Shown here piece after piece: positions 1 to 6,796 of a stretch of DNA of 64,000 nt. The notes under the pieces are model-generated. The model did no database searches and was not told the origin of the DNA. It worked only from the letters and a program-made list of their open reading frames with translations. The translations under genes were made by a program, and so were the position numbers. Where the stretch lies: contig JAUJEA010000003.1 in the NCBI GenBank assembly GCA_030442035.1, positions 372,001 to 436,000 of the forward strand, given 5' to 3'. This stretch comes from Splendidivirga corallicola. GTDB lineage: Bacteria > Bacteroidota > Bacteroidia > Cytophagales > Cyclobacteriaceae. Each line of letters opens with the position of its first letter. Position 1 is the stretch's first letter.

Positions 1-2
1 TT

Positions 3-959
3 CTGAAAGAAAAATACAAATACCAAATAGATGAAGCGTTGTTACCTCAAAAGAAGGTTTTTAAGGACATAAGATCATTGGTCATTCCGGGATCAGTGCC
101 GAGATTGTTACTAAATGATCATTTGTTGGAAAGTCAGCGTGCCTTTATATTAGGTAGGGAAATTGGTTATCAATTTATGAAACTGGAGGAAAGGACATAC
201 TCTTCCATGTTGCATGATATAAAATCTTTCGACCAGGTCCTTAATCATTTTAAGGCCTCTTATTTCTCCAGCGCTATCCTTATTCGGCTTCATGAGTTTG
301 TCAGAGATCTAAAAGAGACATTTATGGAATCTTTTTGGGATGAAAACATGCTCTTGAAATTAATGTTAAAATATAATAGTACGCCAGAAATGTTCCTTCA
401 GCGGCTCACCAATGTGGCCCCAAAGTTTTTTGGCATGCATGAGCTTTTCTTTCTCCGCTTCAGTCATAAAGACAATACGGATCTTTATCATTTAACAAAA
501 GAAATGCATTTGTCAGGTTTGCATAATCCACACGCCATTGCATCCAATGAACATTATTGCAGACGATGGATCTCGCTCTCTATCTTCAAGGAATTGGAAA
601 GTTTGAAAAAAACCAAGGCCTATGATCGTCCTTTGGTTCGTACTCAGATCTCTGATTATGTTGATTCTGATAATCAATACCTGATCATTAGTATGGCCAG
701 GGCAAAAGGTGAAGGTTCGGAGGTGAATAGCAGCATTTCCGTTGGCTTCAAACTTAACGAAAACCTCAAAAGAAAAGTGAAATTCTCACGAGACAAGGAC
801 ATACCCAGAAAAATCGTCAGCGAAACCTGCGAGCGTTGCCCCATTGCAGATTGCAAGGAAAGAGTCGCAGAACCAATCGTTCTCCGTGAAAAAGCCAGTG
901 CCGAGGCTTTAAAAGATGCTATCGATGAGCTGACTGGAGGACAAGATCTTATCAATTAA
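3..959 (+). CDS. IrrE/ScfR-type XRE regulator, C-terminal part (5' truncated by window edge)
   Basis: The reading frame is open to the left edge, so the start codon and a probable N-terminal HTH lie outside the window; the TTG at 39 is not a convincing start. What remains resembles the ImmA/IrrE-like domain (roughly the first 150 visible residues) followed by the short-chain fatty-acyl regulator domain of RamB/PrpC-type XRE regulators. The clearest sign is the cysteine cluster CERCPIADCKERV near the C-terminus, typical of that family. The HExxH zinc motif of active IrrE peptidases is not visible, so this is probably a ligand-sensing rather than a proteolytic domain. By family analogy it would control acyl-CoA or short-chain fatty acid metabolism genes; that role is inferred. 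Confidence 0.7.
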   Translation: MKEKYKYQIDEALLPQKKVFKDIRSLVIPGSVPRLLLNDHLLESQRAFILGREIGYQFMKLEERTYSSMLHDIKSFDQVLNHFKASYFSSAILIRLHEFVRDLKETFMESFWDENMLLKLMLKYNSTPEMFLQRLTNVAPKFFGMHELFFLRFSHKDNTDLYHLTKEMHLSGLHNPHAIASNEHYCRRWISLSIFKELESLKKTKAYDRPLVRTQISDYVDSDNQYLIISMARAKGEGSEVNSSISVGFKLNENLKRKVKFSRDKDIPRKIVSETCERCPIADCKERVAEPIVLREKASAEALKDAIDELTGGQDLIN

Positions 960-1085
960 AAAGATATTGGATATGGAGTTGTAATATTCTATTGACCTCA
1001 AGATGCACAAAGAGTTAGCATAGGCTCATTCACAGATGCCAGTGGGATCAAATATTTATAGAAAACGGCTAATAAAATAATACAG

Positions 1086-1172
1086 CAGTCCCGTTAGGGA
1101 TGGTATATTGTACCTACAGCACAAAATATTTGTTTGGAAATTTTCTACCAATATGTTGTCCTTACAGGACTA
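1086..1172. repeat. REP-like inverted pair
   Basis: Two short units face each other. The reverse complement of 1086-1110 and the direct sequence 1149-1172 share CAATAT, then a TCC, a TAAC/TAC core and GGGACT/AGGACT. Each unit holds its own small palindrome (TCCC-GTTA-GGGA and GTCCT-TAC-AGGAC). The form resembles repetitive extragenic palindromes that recur in Bacteroidota intergenic DNA. No RAYT transposase is in the window. Confidence 0.45.
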
Positions 1173-1320
1173 GGTGATCATAATTATCTCTTAAATTCTA
1201 CTTTGCTCCGGTTTTGAGTTAAGAAACCAAATTGATTGCATTCATAAATCCCATCCCGGAGGGTTGGCCAGTCAAAATAGTGAGGTGTGCGTTGGGCAGG
1301 TGCGGAGAAACTCTATTTTG

Positions 1321-1367
1321 TCCCGATTCATCGGGATTCGTTCTTTTTCATCGATTGGAAAAAGAAC
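1321..1367. repeat. tandem stem-loops
   Basis: TCCCGAT/ATCGGGA (1321-1336) is followed directly by a 10-bp perfect stem GTTCTTTTTC/GAAAAAGAAC (1340-1349 with 1358-1367). Neither sits directly behind a gene end, so they are more likely repeat-derived than terminators. Confidence 0.45.
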
Positions 1368-1765
1368 AACATAGCATCAGGAAGTCATAATCCAATAATA
1401 TCCACAGAAGGAGTATAATCAAAGCTTTTATGAAAATCCTTTAAAATGTAGATGGAGAGGTCACTATGAGAATTTTGGAATCTCCCAATCACTGCACCAA
1501 TGGTTATATGCAGGTATACAAACTGTGTATCCTTGGGAAGGGGATCCCGGATATTTTCTCCATTTCATTACGAAAATTCCGGGATTACGACCGGTGCTTG
1601 ACTTATTACAGTTTGTCAAAGTAGAATTGATCTTTTTCATCAATAAAAATTTCTATAGATCAACAAAAGAAAATAGGGACTCTCATCACCTGATGGCCCG
1701 AAGATCCCTAACATTTACTTTGTTTCACCAGAGACAGATCCCTGCAACAATTGTTATACTTGGTT

Positions 1766-2437
1766 TTAGTTCTTCCTTAAAAAGATATCATTACTAATCG
1801 TTTCCAAATGGATATTATTTCCTCCACCTGCTACAAGGCCTCTCAGATTATAACCTACCATGGGAGCTTCTTTCTTTCTATTTGTGAAATTGACTTCCAG
1901 GTCGGAATAGAGTTCCCCTGTCACGGTTTTCATAGAAAGGTCAGCTCCTCTTTGTTGATCCCAGCCCAGATCTACAAACCCACTGATCGTTTTGGCGTAT
2001 AGAGCGCCTGAAAATTGTTTGACATCAATATTGCCACTGATGCTTTCAATACTAAGGTTAGCATTCTCAGGAATTTTAATTTTATAATTGATCCGTGTGC
2101 AATAGCTTTCCTCATCATGCTGTCCCTTGCAATCAAAATAGAAATTATCCCTATCTGTTTTCTTAAAATCCGATTCAATGTTTAGCCGATCAGGATCATT
2201 GTTAAATTCCAGAAGATGTAAATCATTATTTCTTCCATGATTGATGATTACTTCGGCCTGGAAAAAAACCTCATTTTTGGACCAGCCCTCAATGATAATA
2301 TCTCTTGCAAATTTCAGGTTAAAATCTAGCTTTTTACCTTTCCGTGCTTGAAACGTTCTTTCTACTTTCTTTTCCTGACCTAACAGACTCACAGAACCGA
2401 AGGCTGTTATTATCAATAGTATAAGTGTCTTTTTCAT
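1766..2437 (-). CDS. exported DUF4097-family protein (cluster copy 4)
   Basis: 223 residues. A signal peptide (about residues 1-20, ending near LLGQ) predicts export. The mature part carries the repeated polar/hydrophobic strand pattern of DUF4097 (SISGNIDVKQFSG, TISGFVDLG, TVTGELYSDL), expected to fold as a beta-helix-like stack. It ends with a GGG segment and NDIFLRKN, shared with the other three paralogues of the cluster. It is the last gene of a minus-strand operon headed by an ECF sigma factor. Function unknown; an envelope-located structural or adhesive role is a guess from the fold. Confidence 0.8.
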   Translation of the reverse strand: MKKTLILLIITAFGSVSLLGQEKKVERTFQARKGKKLDFNLKFARDIIIEGWSKNEVFFQAEVIINHGRNNDLHLLEFNNDPDRLNIESDFKKTDRDNFYFDCKGQHDEESYCTRINYKIKIPENANLSIESISGNIDVKQFSGALYAKTISGFVDLGWDQQRGADLSMKTVTGELYSDLEVNFTNRKKEAPMVGYNLRGLVAGGGNNIHLETISNDIFLRKN

Positions 2438-2474
2438 TTCCTATATTTTATAAAAGATTAACGATAAAAGCTAA

Positions 2475-2505
2475 GGTGCCCAGCACTTAAAAAATACCTG
2501 GCACC
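2475..2505 (-). other. intercistronic hairpin
   Basis: GGTGCCCAG and CTGGCACC pair with one bulge across an AT-rich loop, between the second-last and last DUF4097 cistrons. It lacks a clear T-run. It could attenuate transcription or protect upstream mRNA. Confidence 0.4.
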
Positions 2506-2528
2506 CAAGCCATTCCATTTACAAAAAA

Positions 2529-3311
2529 CTACTTTTGTTTTCTCAAATAAATATCATCACTAATTGAGCTGAGCGCTAATCTGGCTCCACCACCATTGAT
2601 TGAACCCTTACTTTCTCTTGCACCTCCGATCCGCCGTAAACCCTGATTATGTCTGTCATTTTCCCATTTCAAATCAAAATCCGTAAAAACTTTTCCTGAG
2701 ATGGATTTCAACTCAAGGTCGGCGCCGAGGTTTGATGGAATAGCAAGGTCAATTGTACCACTAACCGAAGATATCTTTGATTCAGCGCTCCGGCTCAAAC
2801 TGGAAAGACTTCCCTCAATGTCACCACTCGTACTTTTAATCTCTAACGTTCCGGATATATTTTTTAAATCAATATCCGAATTATTGGATTTAATAGTCAC
2901 CGATCCTTTTATATCTGAGACTGAAATCTGTTCCCCATACCAATGTTGTTCAATAATTTCAAGATCCAGATTTTGAGGTACCGTGATTTGATAATCGCCA
3001 TCTTCACGGGTTACAACTCTTGTTAGTATTAGCACACCGTCTTTCTCAATGGCTGAGAAACCTATTCCTGTATTATCTTCCAATGTTTGATATAATGGCT
3101 TGAGCCCCTTGGCTCTTTCCGGAACTTTGTGGGCACGTGTTCCCTTTATTCTAAATAAATCGCCCTGATTACCGGAAACACGGATATGACTATTACTGAA
3201 TAAGATCCGAATCTTTTCAATCGAAGAATCTACTTTTTGCTCATAACCCTGGGCATTAGCCTGTAACCCGATAGTGCAGATAATCAAAAGAGCGTATATT
3301 AAATGTCGCAT
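2529..3311 (-). CDS. exported DUF4097-family protein (cluster copy 3)
   Basis: 260 residues with a signal peptide (residues 1-20, cut near ANAQ). The DUF4097 beta-strand repeats are clear between residues 125 and 255 (SVTIKSNNSDIDLKNISG, KSTSGDIEGSL, SVSGTIDLAI, SISGKVFTDF). The region GLKPLYQTLEDNTGIGFS closely matches GLKAINSLGLEDNTGIGLS of the paralogue at 4331-5107, so these two are the closest pair and probably arose by tandem duplication. The C-terminus GGGARLALSSISDDIYLRK carries the cluster signature. Biochemical role unknown. Confidence 0.82.
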   Translation of the reverse strand: MRHLIYALLIICTIGLQANAQGYEQKVDSSIEKIRILFSNSHIRVSGNQGDLFRIKGTRAHKVPERAKGLKPLYQTLEDNTGIGFSAIEKDGVLILTRVVTREDGDYQITVPQNLDLEIIEQHWYGEQISVSDIKGSVTIKSNNSDIDLKNISGTLEIKSTSGDIEGSLSSLSRSAESKISSVSGTIDLAIPSNLGADLELKSISGKVFTDFDLKWENDRHNQGLRRIGGARESKGSINGGGARLALSSISDDIYLRKQK

Positions 3312-3360
3312 AGTTTTGTATTTGATGTGTTGAAATAATCGAATATGTATTATTCTAATT

Positions 3361-3395
3361 TCAGCTCAATAATCACTCAACAATTATTGAGCTGA
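3361..3395 (-). other. intercistronic hairpin spanning a stop codon
   Basis: A perfect 13-bp stem (3361-3373 with 3383-3395, TCAGCTCAATAAT against its complement) and a 9-nt loop. It contains the stop codon of the upstream cistron. There is no T-run, so it is probably an mRNA processing or stability element rather than a full terminator. Confidence 0.5.
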
Positions 3396-4145
3396 TCTGA
3401 GGTAGACATTCCCGTTCTTTGATTCCAGGCTCATCAGACTTCCACTTCCTCCATTGAGCGAACAGGCTATTTCATTCCATTTGTTATCTCCCTTTTGTCT
3501 CTTTTGGATGTCTACATCAAGATTTGTATAGATCTCACCCCATTTAGTCTTAAGGTTGAATTTATTTCTGCTGCTACTGGCAATGGTAACATCTACAGCA
3601 CCATTTTTCGAATTAGCCGTCAAAACCCCGCTAAATCCTTTAATTTCAATAATGCCGTTTTTCGAATAAACATTTAAAGCAATGTTATTGGGAACCTTGA
3701 TCTCTAGCTTAATATCCTTAATAACACCGTGGGAGCTCCATTCAATTTGTTCATGGCCGTGCTCTTTGTAAAAATTTTTGATCAAGGGATGATTCCAATC
3801 ATCTGTATCAAAATAATAATCTGTTCCACCCTTTCGAATCTTTATTTTTCTTGGAAGATTATCATAGTCCTCGATAAGGGAAATTATTCTCAACTCATTG
3901 CCAATATTTTCGGTATTGATTTTGAAATTACTGTCATTTTCACCTTTGTTGATGCTCACTGTACCTTGAATGGAAATTTCACTCTTCTCCCAGGTGGTGA
4001 TATTGATCAGTTTAGGATGAACCATATCCAAATAAACAGACTGGTTAGGTGCTGTAGCAACAGACTGGTCAATCTTTGTTTGAGCCAATACTTGAACATT
4101 GATCCAAAACAATATCGCGATAAAAAACAAATTTATCTGTGGCAT
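3384..4145 (-). CDS. exported DUF4097-family protein (cluster copy 2)
   Basis: The start is placed at the ATG at 4145 (253 residues) because it opens directly onto a signal peptide (MPQINLFFIAILF...VLAQ). The frame runs 26 codons further upstream, but that stretch would bury the signal peptide. The mature protein has a tyrosine- and charge-rich middle and C-terminal DUF4097 strands (LNVYSKNGIIEIKGFSG, NSKNGAVDVTI). It ends NGGSGSLMSLESKNGNVYLR, a slightly diverged form of the tail shared by the cluster. Third-last gene of the sigma-factor operon; function unknown. Confidence 0.8.
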   Translation of the reverse strand: MPQINLFFIAILFWINVQVLAQTKIDQSVATAPNQSVYLDMVHPKLINITTWEKSEISIQGTVSINKGENDSNFKINTENIGNELRIISLIEDYDNLPRKIKIRKGGTDYYFDTDDWNHPLIKNFYKEHGHEQIEWSSHGVIKDIKLEIKVPNNIALNVYSKNGIIEIKGFSGVLTANSKNGAVDVTIASSSRNKFNLKTKWGEIYTNLDVDIQKRQKGDNKWNEIACSLNGGSGSLMSLESKNGNVYLRSAQ

Positions 4146-4173
4146 GTCTGTGGTTTTAAGATAATAAATTGAA

Positions 4174-4208
4174 GCTTTTGGGTATCGGGTTTCAGATATC
4201 AGCCAATC
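4174..4208. repeat. dispersed 35-nt repeat, copy 1
   Basis: This segment matches 60980-61014 in the same orientation at 27 of 35 positions without gaps (core GGTATC...GGTTTC...TATCAG). It lies in the spacer ahead of the DUF4097 gene that starts at 4145, which supports that shorter start. Confidence 0.45.
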
Positions 4209-4298
4209 TATTGAAATCTTCAAAGATTAATGAAAAACTGAGACCTGATTGCTGAAACCTGAAAGCCTCTATTATAGTGGTTAGAAATTCCAATGGAA

Positions 4299-4318
4299 AG
4301 GGGCTTTAACTGGCCCCT
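4299..4318 (-). other. intercistronic hairpin
   Basis: AGGGGC (4299-4304) pairs with GCCCCT (4313-4318) over an 8-nt loop, just after the stop of the 4331-5107 gene on the minus strand. On that strand it is followed by only three T, so it is a weak terminator or attenuator at most. Confidence 0.4.
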
Positions 4319-4330
4319 GCCCGATTGTAC

Positions 4331-5107
4331 CTACTTCTTTTTTCTAAGGTAAATATTGTTGTGCGTTGATCTAAGGTCTATTTTGACACCACCGCCATTT
4401 AGCTTTCCTTTTACATTTGAGGTAGCGATGTTTTTCATATCACCAGCCACTTCAAGATCAATATTCATGTCGGTGAATATTTCTCCCCAGCTGGAGCTGA
4501 GTTTTAGATCCGCCTTGGTTGCTTCTGCAATGGCCACATCAATAAGCCCATGGGCAGAAGCCATTGTTATCGGACTTTTCTGACTAACAGTGGAAAATAT
4601 GGCTTCAATTTTCCCATGGACAGTATTAATGGTCATAGGACCGGTAACATTTTCCAGATAAACGCTATTGAAGTTTGTGGATATTTCAATTTCACTTTCC
4701 ACATTCTTAATCGAGAGTTTACTACCATGATGCGAACTATGTTCATAAACAATTGTCACGCTTTTGGGTACTTTAATATTATACCTGGTACTGGAGTTTC
4801 TTGAAATGGAAGAAACTTCCATATTTCCTCCTTTTTTATTCACAGATAATCCAATACCCGTGTTGTCCTCGAGCCCCAGGCTATTTATGGCCTTCAAACC
4901 AGCTGCTCTTTCAGACCTTTTTCTTGAATGACTCGTAGTACTAAAAATCACTTCTGATCCGGAATAACCTTCAATCTCAACCTTGTTGACTTCATTGATG
5001 ATTAACTTACCGGAACTCATGGCTATTTTATGTTCCTGAGCGAAGATATTGATCGCACTGAAAATGCCGAAAGCCAGAAGTATTGTTTTTAATCCAAATT
5101 TTTTCAT
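4331..5107 (-). CDS. exported DUF4097-family protein (cluster copy 1)
   Basis: 258 residues. Signal peptide at residues 1-23 (MKKFGLKTILLAFGIF...NIFAQ). DUF4097 strands fill the second half (SIKNVESEIEISTNFNSVYLENVTG, TMASAHGLIDVAI, SSWGEIFTDM). The C-terminus LNGGGVKIDLRSTHNNIYLRK has the signature tail. It is the first DUF4097 gene after the putative anti-sigma gene, 56 bp downstream of it, so it is probably co-transcribed. Role unknown; export and repeats suggest a periplasmic or surface location. Confidence 0.82.
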   Translation of the reverse strand: MKKFGLKTILLAFGIFSAINIFAQEHKIAMSSGKLIINEVNKVEIEGYSGSEVIFSTTSHSRKRSERAAGLKAINSLGLEDNTGIGLSVNKKGGNMEVSSISRNSSTRYNIKVPKSVTIVYEHSSHHGSKLSIKNVESEIEISTNFNSVYLENVTGPMTINTVHGKIEAIFSTVSQKSPITMASAHGLIDVAIAEATKADLKLSSSWGEIFTDMNIDLEVAGDMKNIATSNVKGKLNGGGVKIDLRSTHNNIYLRKKK

Positions 5108-5163
5108 GATTTTTCTACATTTAAAATTCCTATTTATTTTGAGTTTGACCTTTGAAGTTCTTA

Positions 5164-5967
5164 TTACGATAATTTGATAATTCCCATTTGTGCTTCATCC
5201 TTAACAGTTTGGATGGTCTCGCTATCTTTTACTAAATTCTCCAATTCTTTAACAGCCCTGTCTTCTTTCATTTGAACCATCAGGTTGATCAATGTGATTT
5301 GAACCAGGGGATTTTTTTGTACTCCTAATGAGGCAATCAGCGCTTTCCTAACTTTTTCTTCATTTGAAAATTTGCTAAGTGCTTCAATCGCTGCAATTCG
5401 CACATTGGTATTCTCATCATGATTCATCGTGTTGATCAATGCATCGGTGATTTCATCATCAAACTGAGAAAGCTCATAACTCGCATTCACTGCCTCAATT
5501 CTTTGGCTCGCCGATGATTGATTTTTTAGTGAAGCCATCACTAACTGCTTCGTGACTTCCATTTCTTTTCTTATAATAGCCAGCTCGGCATCTTCCGTAT
5601 TGCTTTTCATAAACCAAATGCCAGCCAATCCACCAATAATCAGGAGAGCAACAGCAGCCGCGATTTGCAAAGGCGTAGTTAATCTTAAACCGATTACTTT
5701 TACCTTGGAATCATTTGGTTCCTCAAGTGCTTTTTCCAACTCATCGAGCTCCGATTCAAGCATATCAAGGAAATCCAATCGCAGACTTTCCTCCGGCTCA
5801 GCTTCAACCTGTTCATCGATGGTTCCCAGAATTTCCTTTAGCTCCTCATACTCCCTTTGTATATTTTTGTCAGAGGCAATTCGCTCTTTCAACACAACTT
5901 TTTCCTCATCGGTTAAATTGCCATCTATCAGGTCTATCAAAAGTTCTTTTATATCTCGATCTTTCAT
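5164..5967 (-). CDS. probable anti-sigma factor with HEAT repeats
   Basis: 267 residues. The N-terminus (1-45) is acidic and helical (KELLIDLIDGNLTDEEKVVLKE), like the sigma-binding domain of FecR/RsiW-type proteins but without the HxxxCxxC zinc motif. One transmembrane helix follows at about 99-118 (LQIAAAVALLIIGGLAGIWF). The part beyond the membrane (about 140-265) consists of HEAT-like helical repeats (ALINTMNHDENTNVRIAAIEALSKF). It lies 8 bp after the ECF sigma gene, the usual place for the cognate anti-sigma. The anti-sigma role is inferred from position and topology. An exported HEAT array as sensor is unusual. Confidence 0.65.
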   Translation of the reverse strand: MKDRDIKELLIDLIDGNLTDEEKVVLKERIASDKNIQREYEELKEILGTIDEQVEAEPEESLRLDFLDMLESELDELEKALEEPNDSKVKVIGLRLTTPLQIAAAVALLIIGGLAGIWFMKSNTEDAELAIIRKEMEVTKQLVMASLKNQSSASQRIEAVNASYELSQFDDEITDALINTMNHDENTNVRIAAIEALSKFSNEEKVRKALIASLGVQKNPLVQITLINLMVQMKEDRAVKELENLVKDSETIQTVKDEAQMGIIKLS

Positions 5968-5975
5968 CTTCTTAC

Positions 5976-6518
5976 TCAGTAAATTTCAAAATAGGCATCT
6001 TTTAAATGCTTAATGGCTCGATGCACCTTCACTTTCACAGCTCCTTCCGAGCAGTTCAATATTTTTCCAATCTCATCATATTTCAATCCTTGAAATCTGC
6101 TTAGGATCAGCACTTCCCTTTTTTCTTGGGGAAGTCTGCTCAATGCTTCGTGCAATGCTTTTTCTTTCTCTCTTTTTACAATGGATTCAACTGCATCTGT
6201 ATCTTCTACCTGAATGTTGGCCACATCTGAATAATCTGAGAACTTTGCCTTTTGGCCTCTGTAATGATCTGAGAAGATATTTCTTGCTAATTGATACATC
6301 CAGGTTTTAAATTTATATTCTGCGTTGTACGTTTTTCTATACTTGATAATTCTGTAAAAAACATTCTGCACCAGATCTTTGCTTACATCCTGACTGAATG
6401 TGAGCTTCAGAAAAAAATTGTACAGTCTTTTATGGTAGCGATCAAATAAAGGAGTCAGCATTTCTAACTTCCCATTCTTGACCTTTACCATCAATTGTTC
6501 GTCCGAATATATCTCCAC
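5976..6518 (-). CDS. ECF-type RNA polymerase sigma factor
   Basis: 180 residues, normal for the family. Sigma region 2 lies at about 20-90 (LYNFFLKLTFSQDVSKDLVQ, then YKFKTWMYQLARNIFSDHYR) and region 4 at about 125-175 (LPQEKREVLILSRFQGLKYDEIG, with the HTH at EGAVKVKVHRAIKHLK). The start is GTG, with no in-frame ATG near. It heads the minus-strand operon that continues into the HEAT membrane protein and four DUF4097 genes, which are its likely targets. The last helix keeps the basic DNA-binding face. Confidence 0.92.
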   Translation of the reverse strand: MEIYSDEQLMVKVKNGKLEMLTPLFDRYHKRLYNFFLKLTFSQDVSKDLVQNVFYRIIKYRKTYNAEYKFKTWMYQLARNIFSDHYRGQKAKFSDYSDVANIQVEDTDAVESIVKREKEKALHEALSRLPQEKREVLILSRFQGLKYDEIGKILNCSEGAVKVKVHRAIKHLKDAYFEIY

Positions 6519-6719
6519 CGATATGTTGAATTTTGATGTAAATTCGATTTGGTTACCCTATTTTGAGGGAATGGTTACAGGCAAATAAGAAAATATTTTT
6601 AAGAAATGTAGGATTTTAATCTAAATCATTGATAATCAACAAAATAATTTGATTAAAAAATTTGAAAAATGGTGTCAGGCCCAAATATTTTAGATTGGAG
6701 TTTAGGTTGAAGATTCAAG

Positions 6720-6748
6720 AAAAAACCCCAGGCATAGTGCCTGGGGTT
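6720..6748 (-). terminator. intrinsic terminator of the HEAT/DUF1080 gene
   Basis: An 11-bp perfect stem AACCCCAGGCA/TGCCTGGGGTT with a 3-nt loop (6724-6748), followed on the minus strand by six T. It lies 49 bp beyond the stop codon of the 6797-10189 gene. Confidence 0.85.
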
Positions 6749-6796
6749 GCGTTCAAATTGCTAATACTTGAATTATTTATTCTTGTAATTTTTAGA

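Larger units (their letters stand above)
960..1765. other. 806-bp non-coding region with repeats
   Basis: No supported gene. It holds a degenerate REP-like inverted pair (1086-1172) and two adjacent perfect hairpins (1321-1367). An open frame at 1525-1797 lacks coding character and runs into the opposing DUF4097 gene. The rest is AT-rich with no recognisable signal. Confidence 0.6.

Noticed and set aside
1525-1797. 90-codon open frame in the repeat island
   Set aside because: Composition is not gene-like, no start signal, and it runs into the well-supported DUF4097 gene on the other strand.
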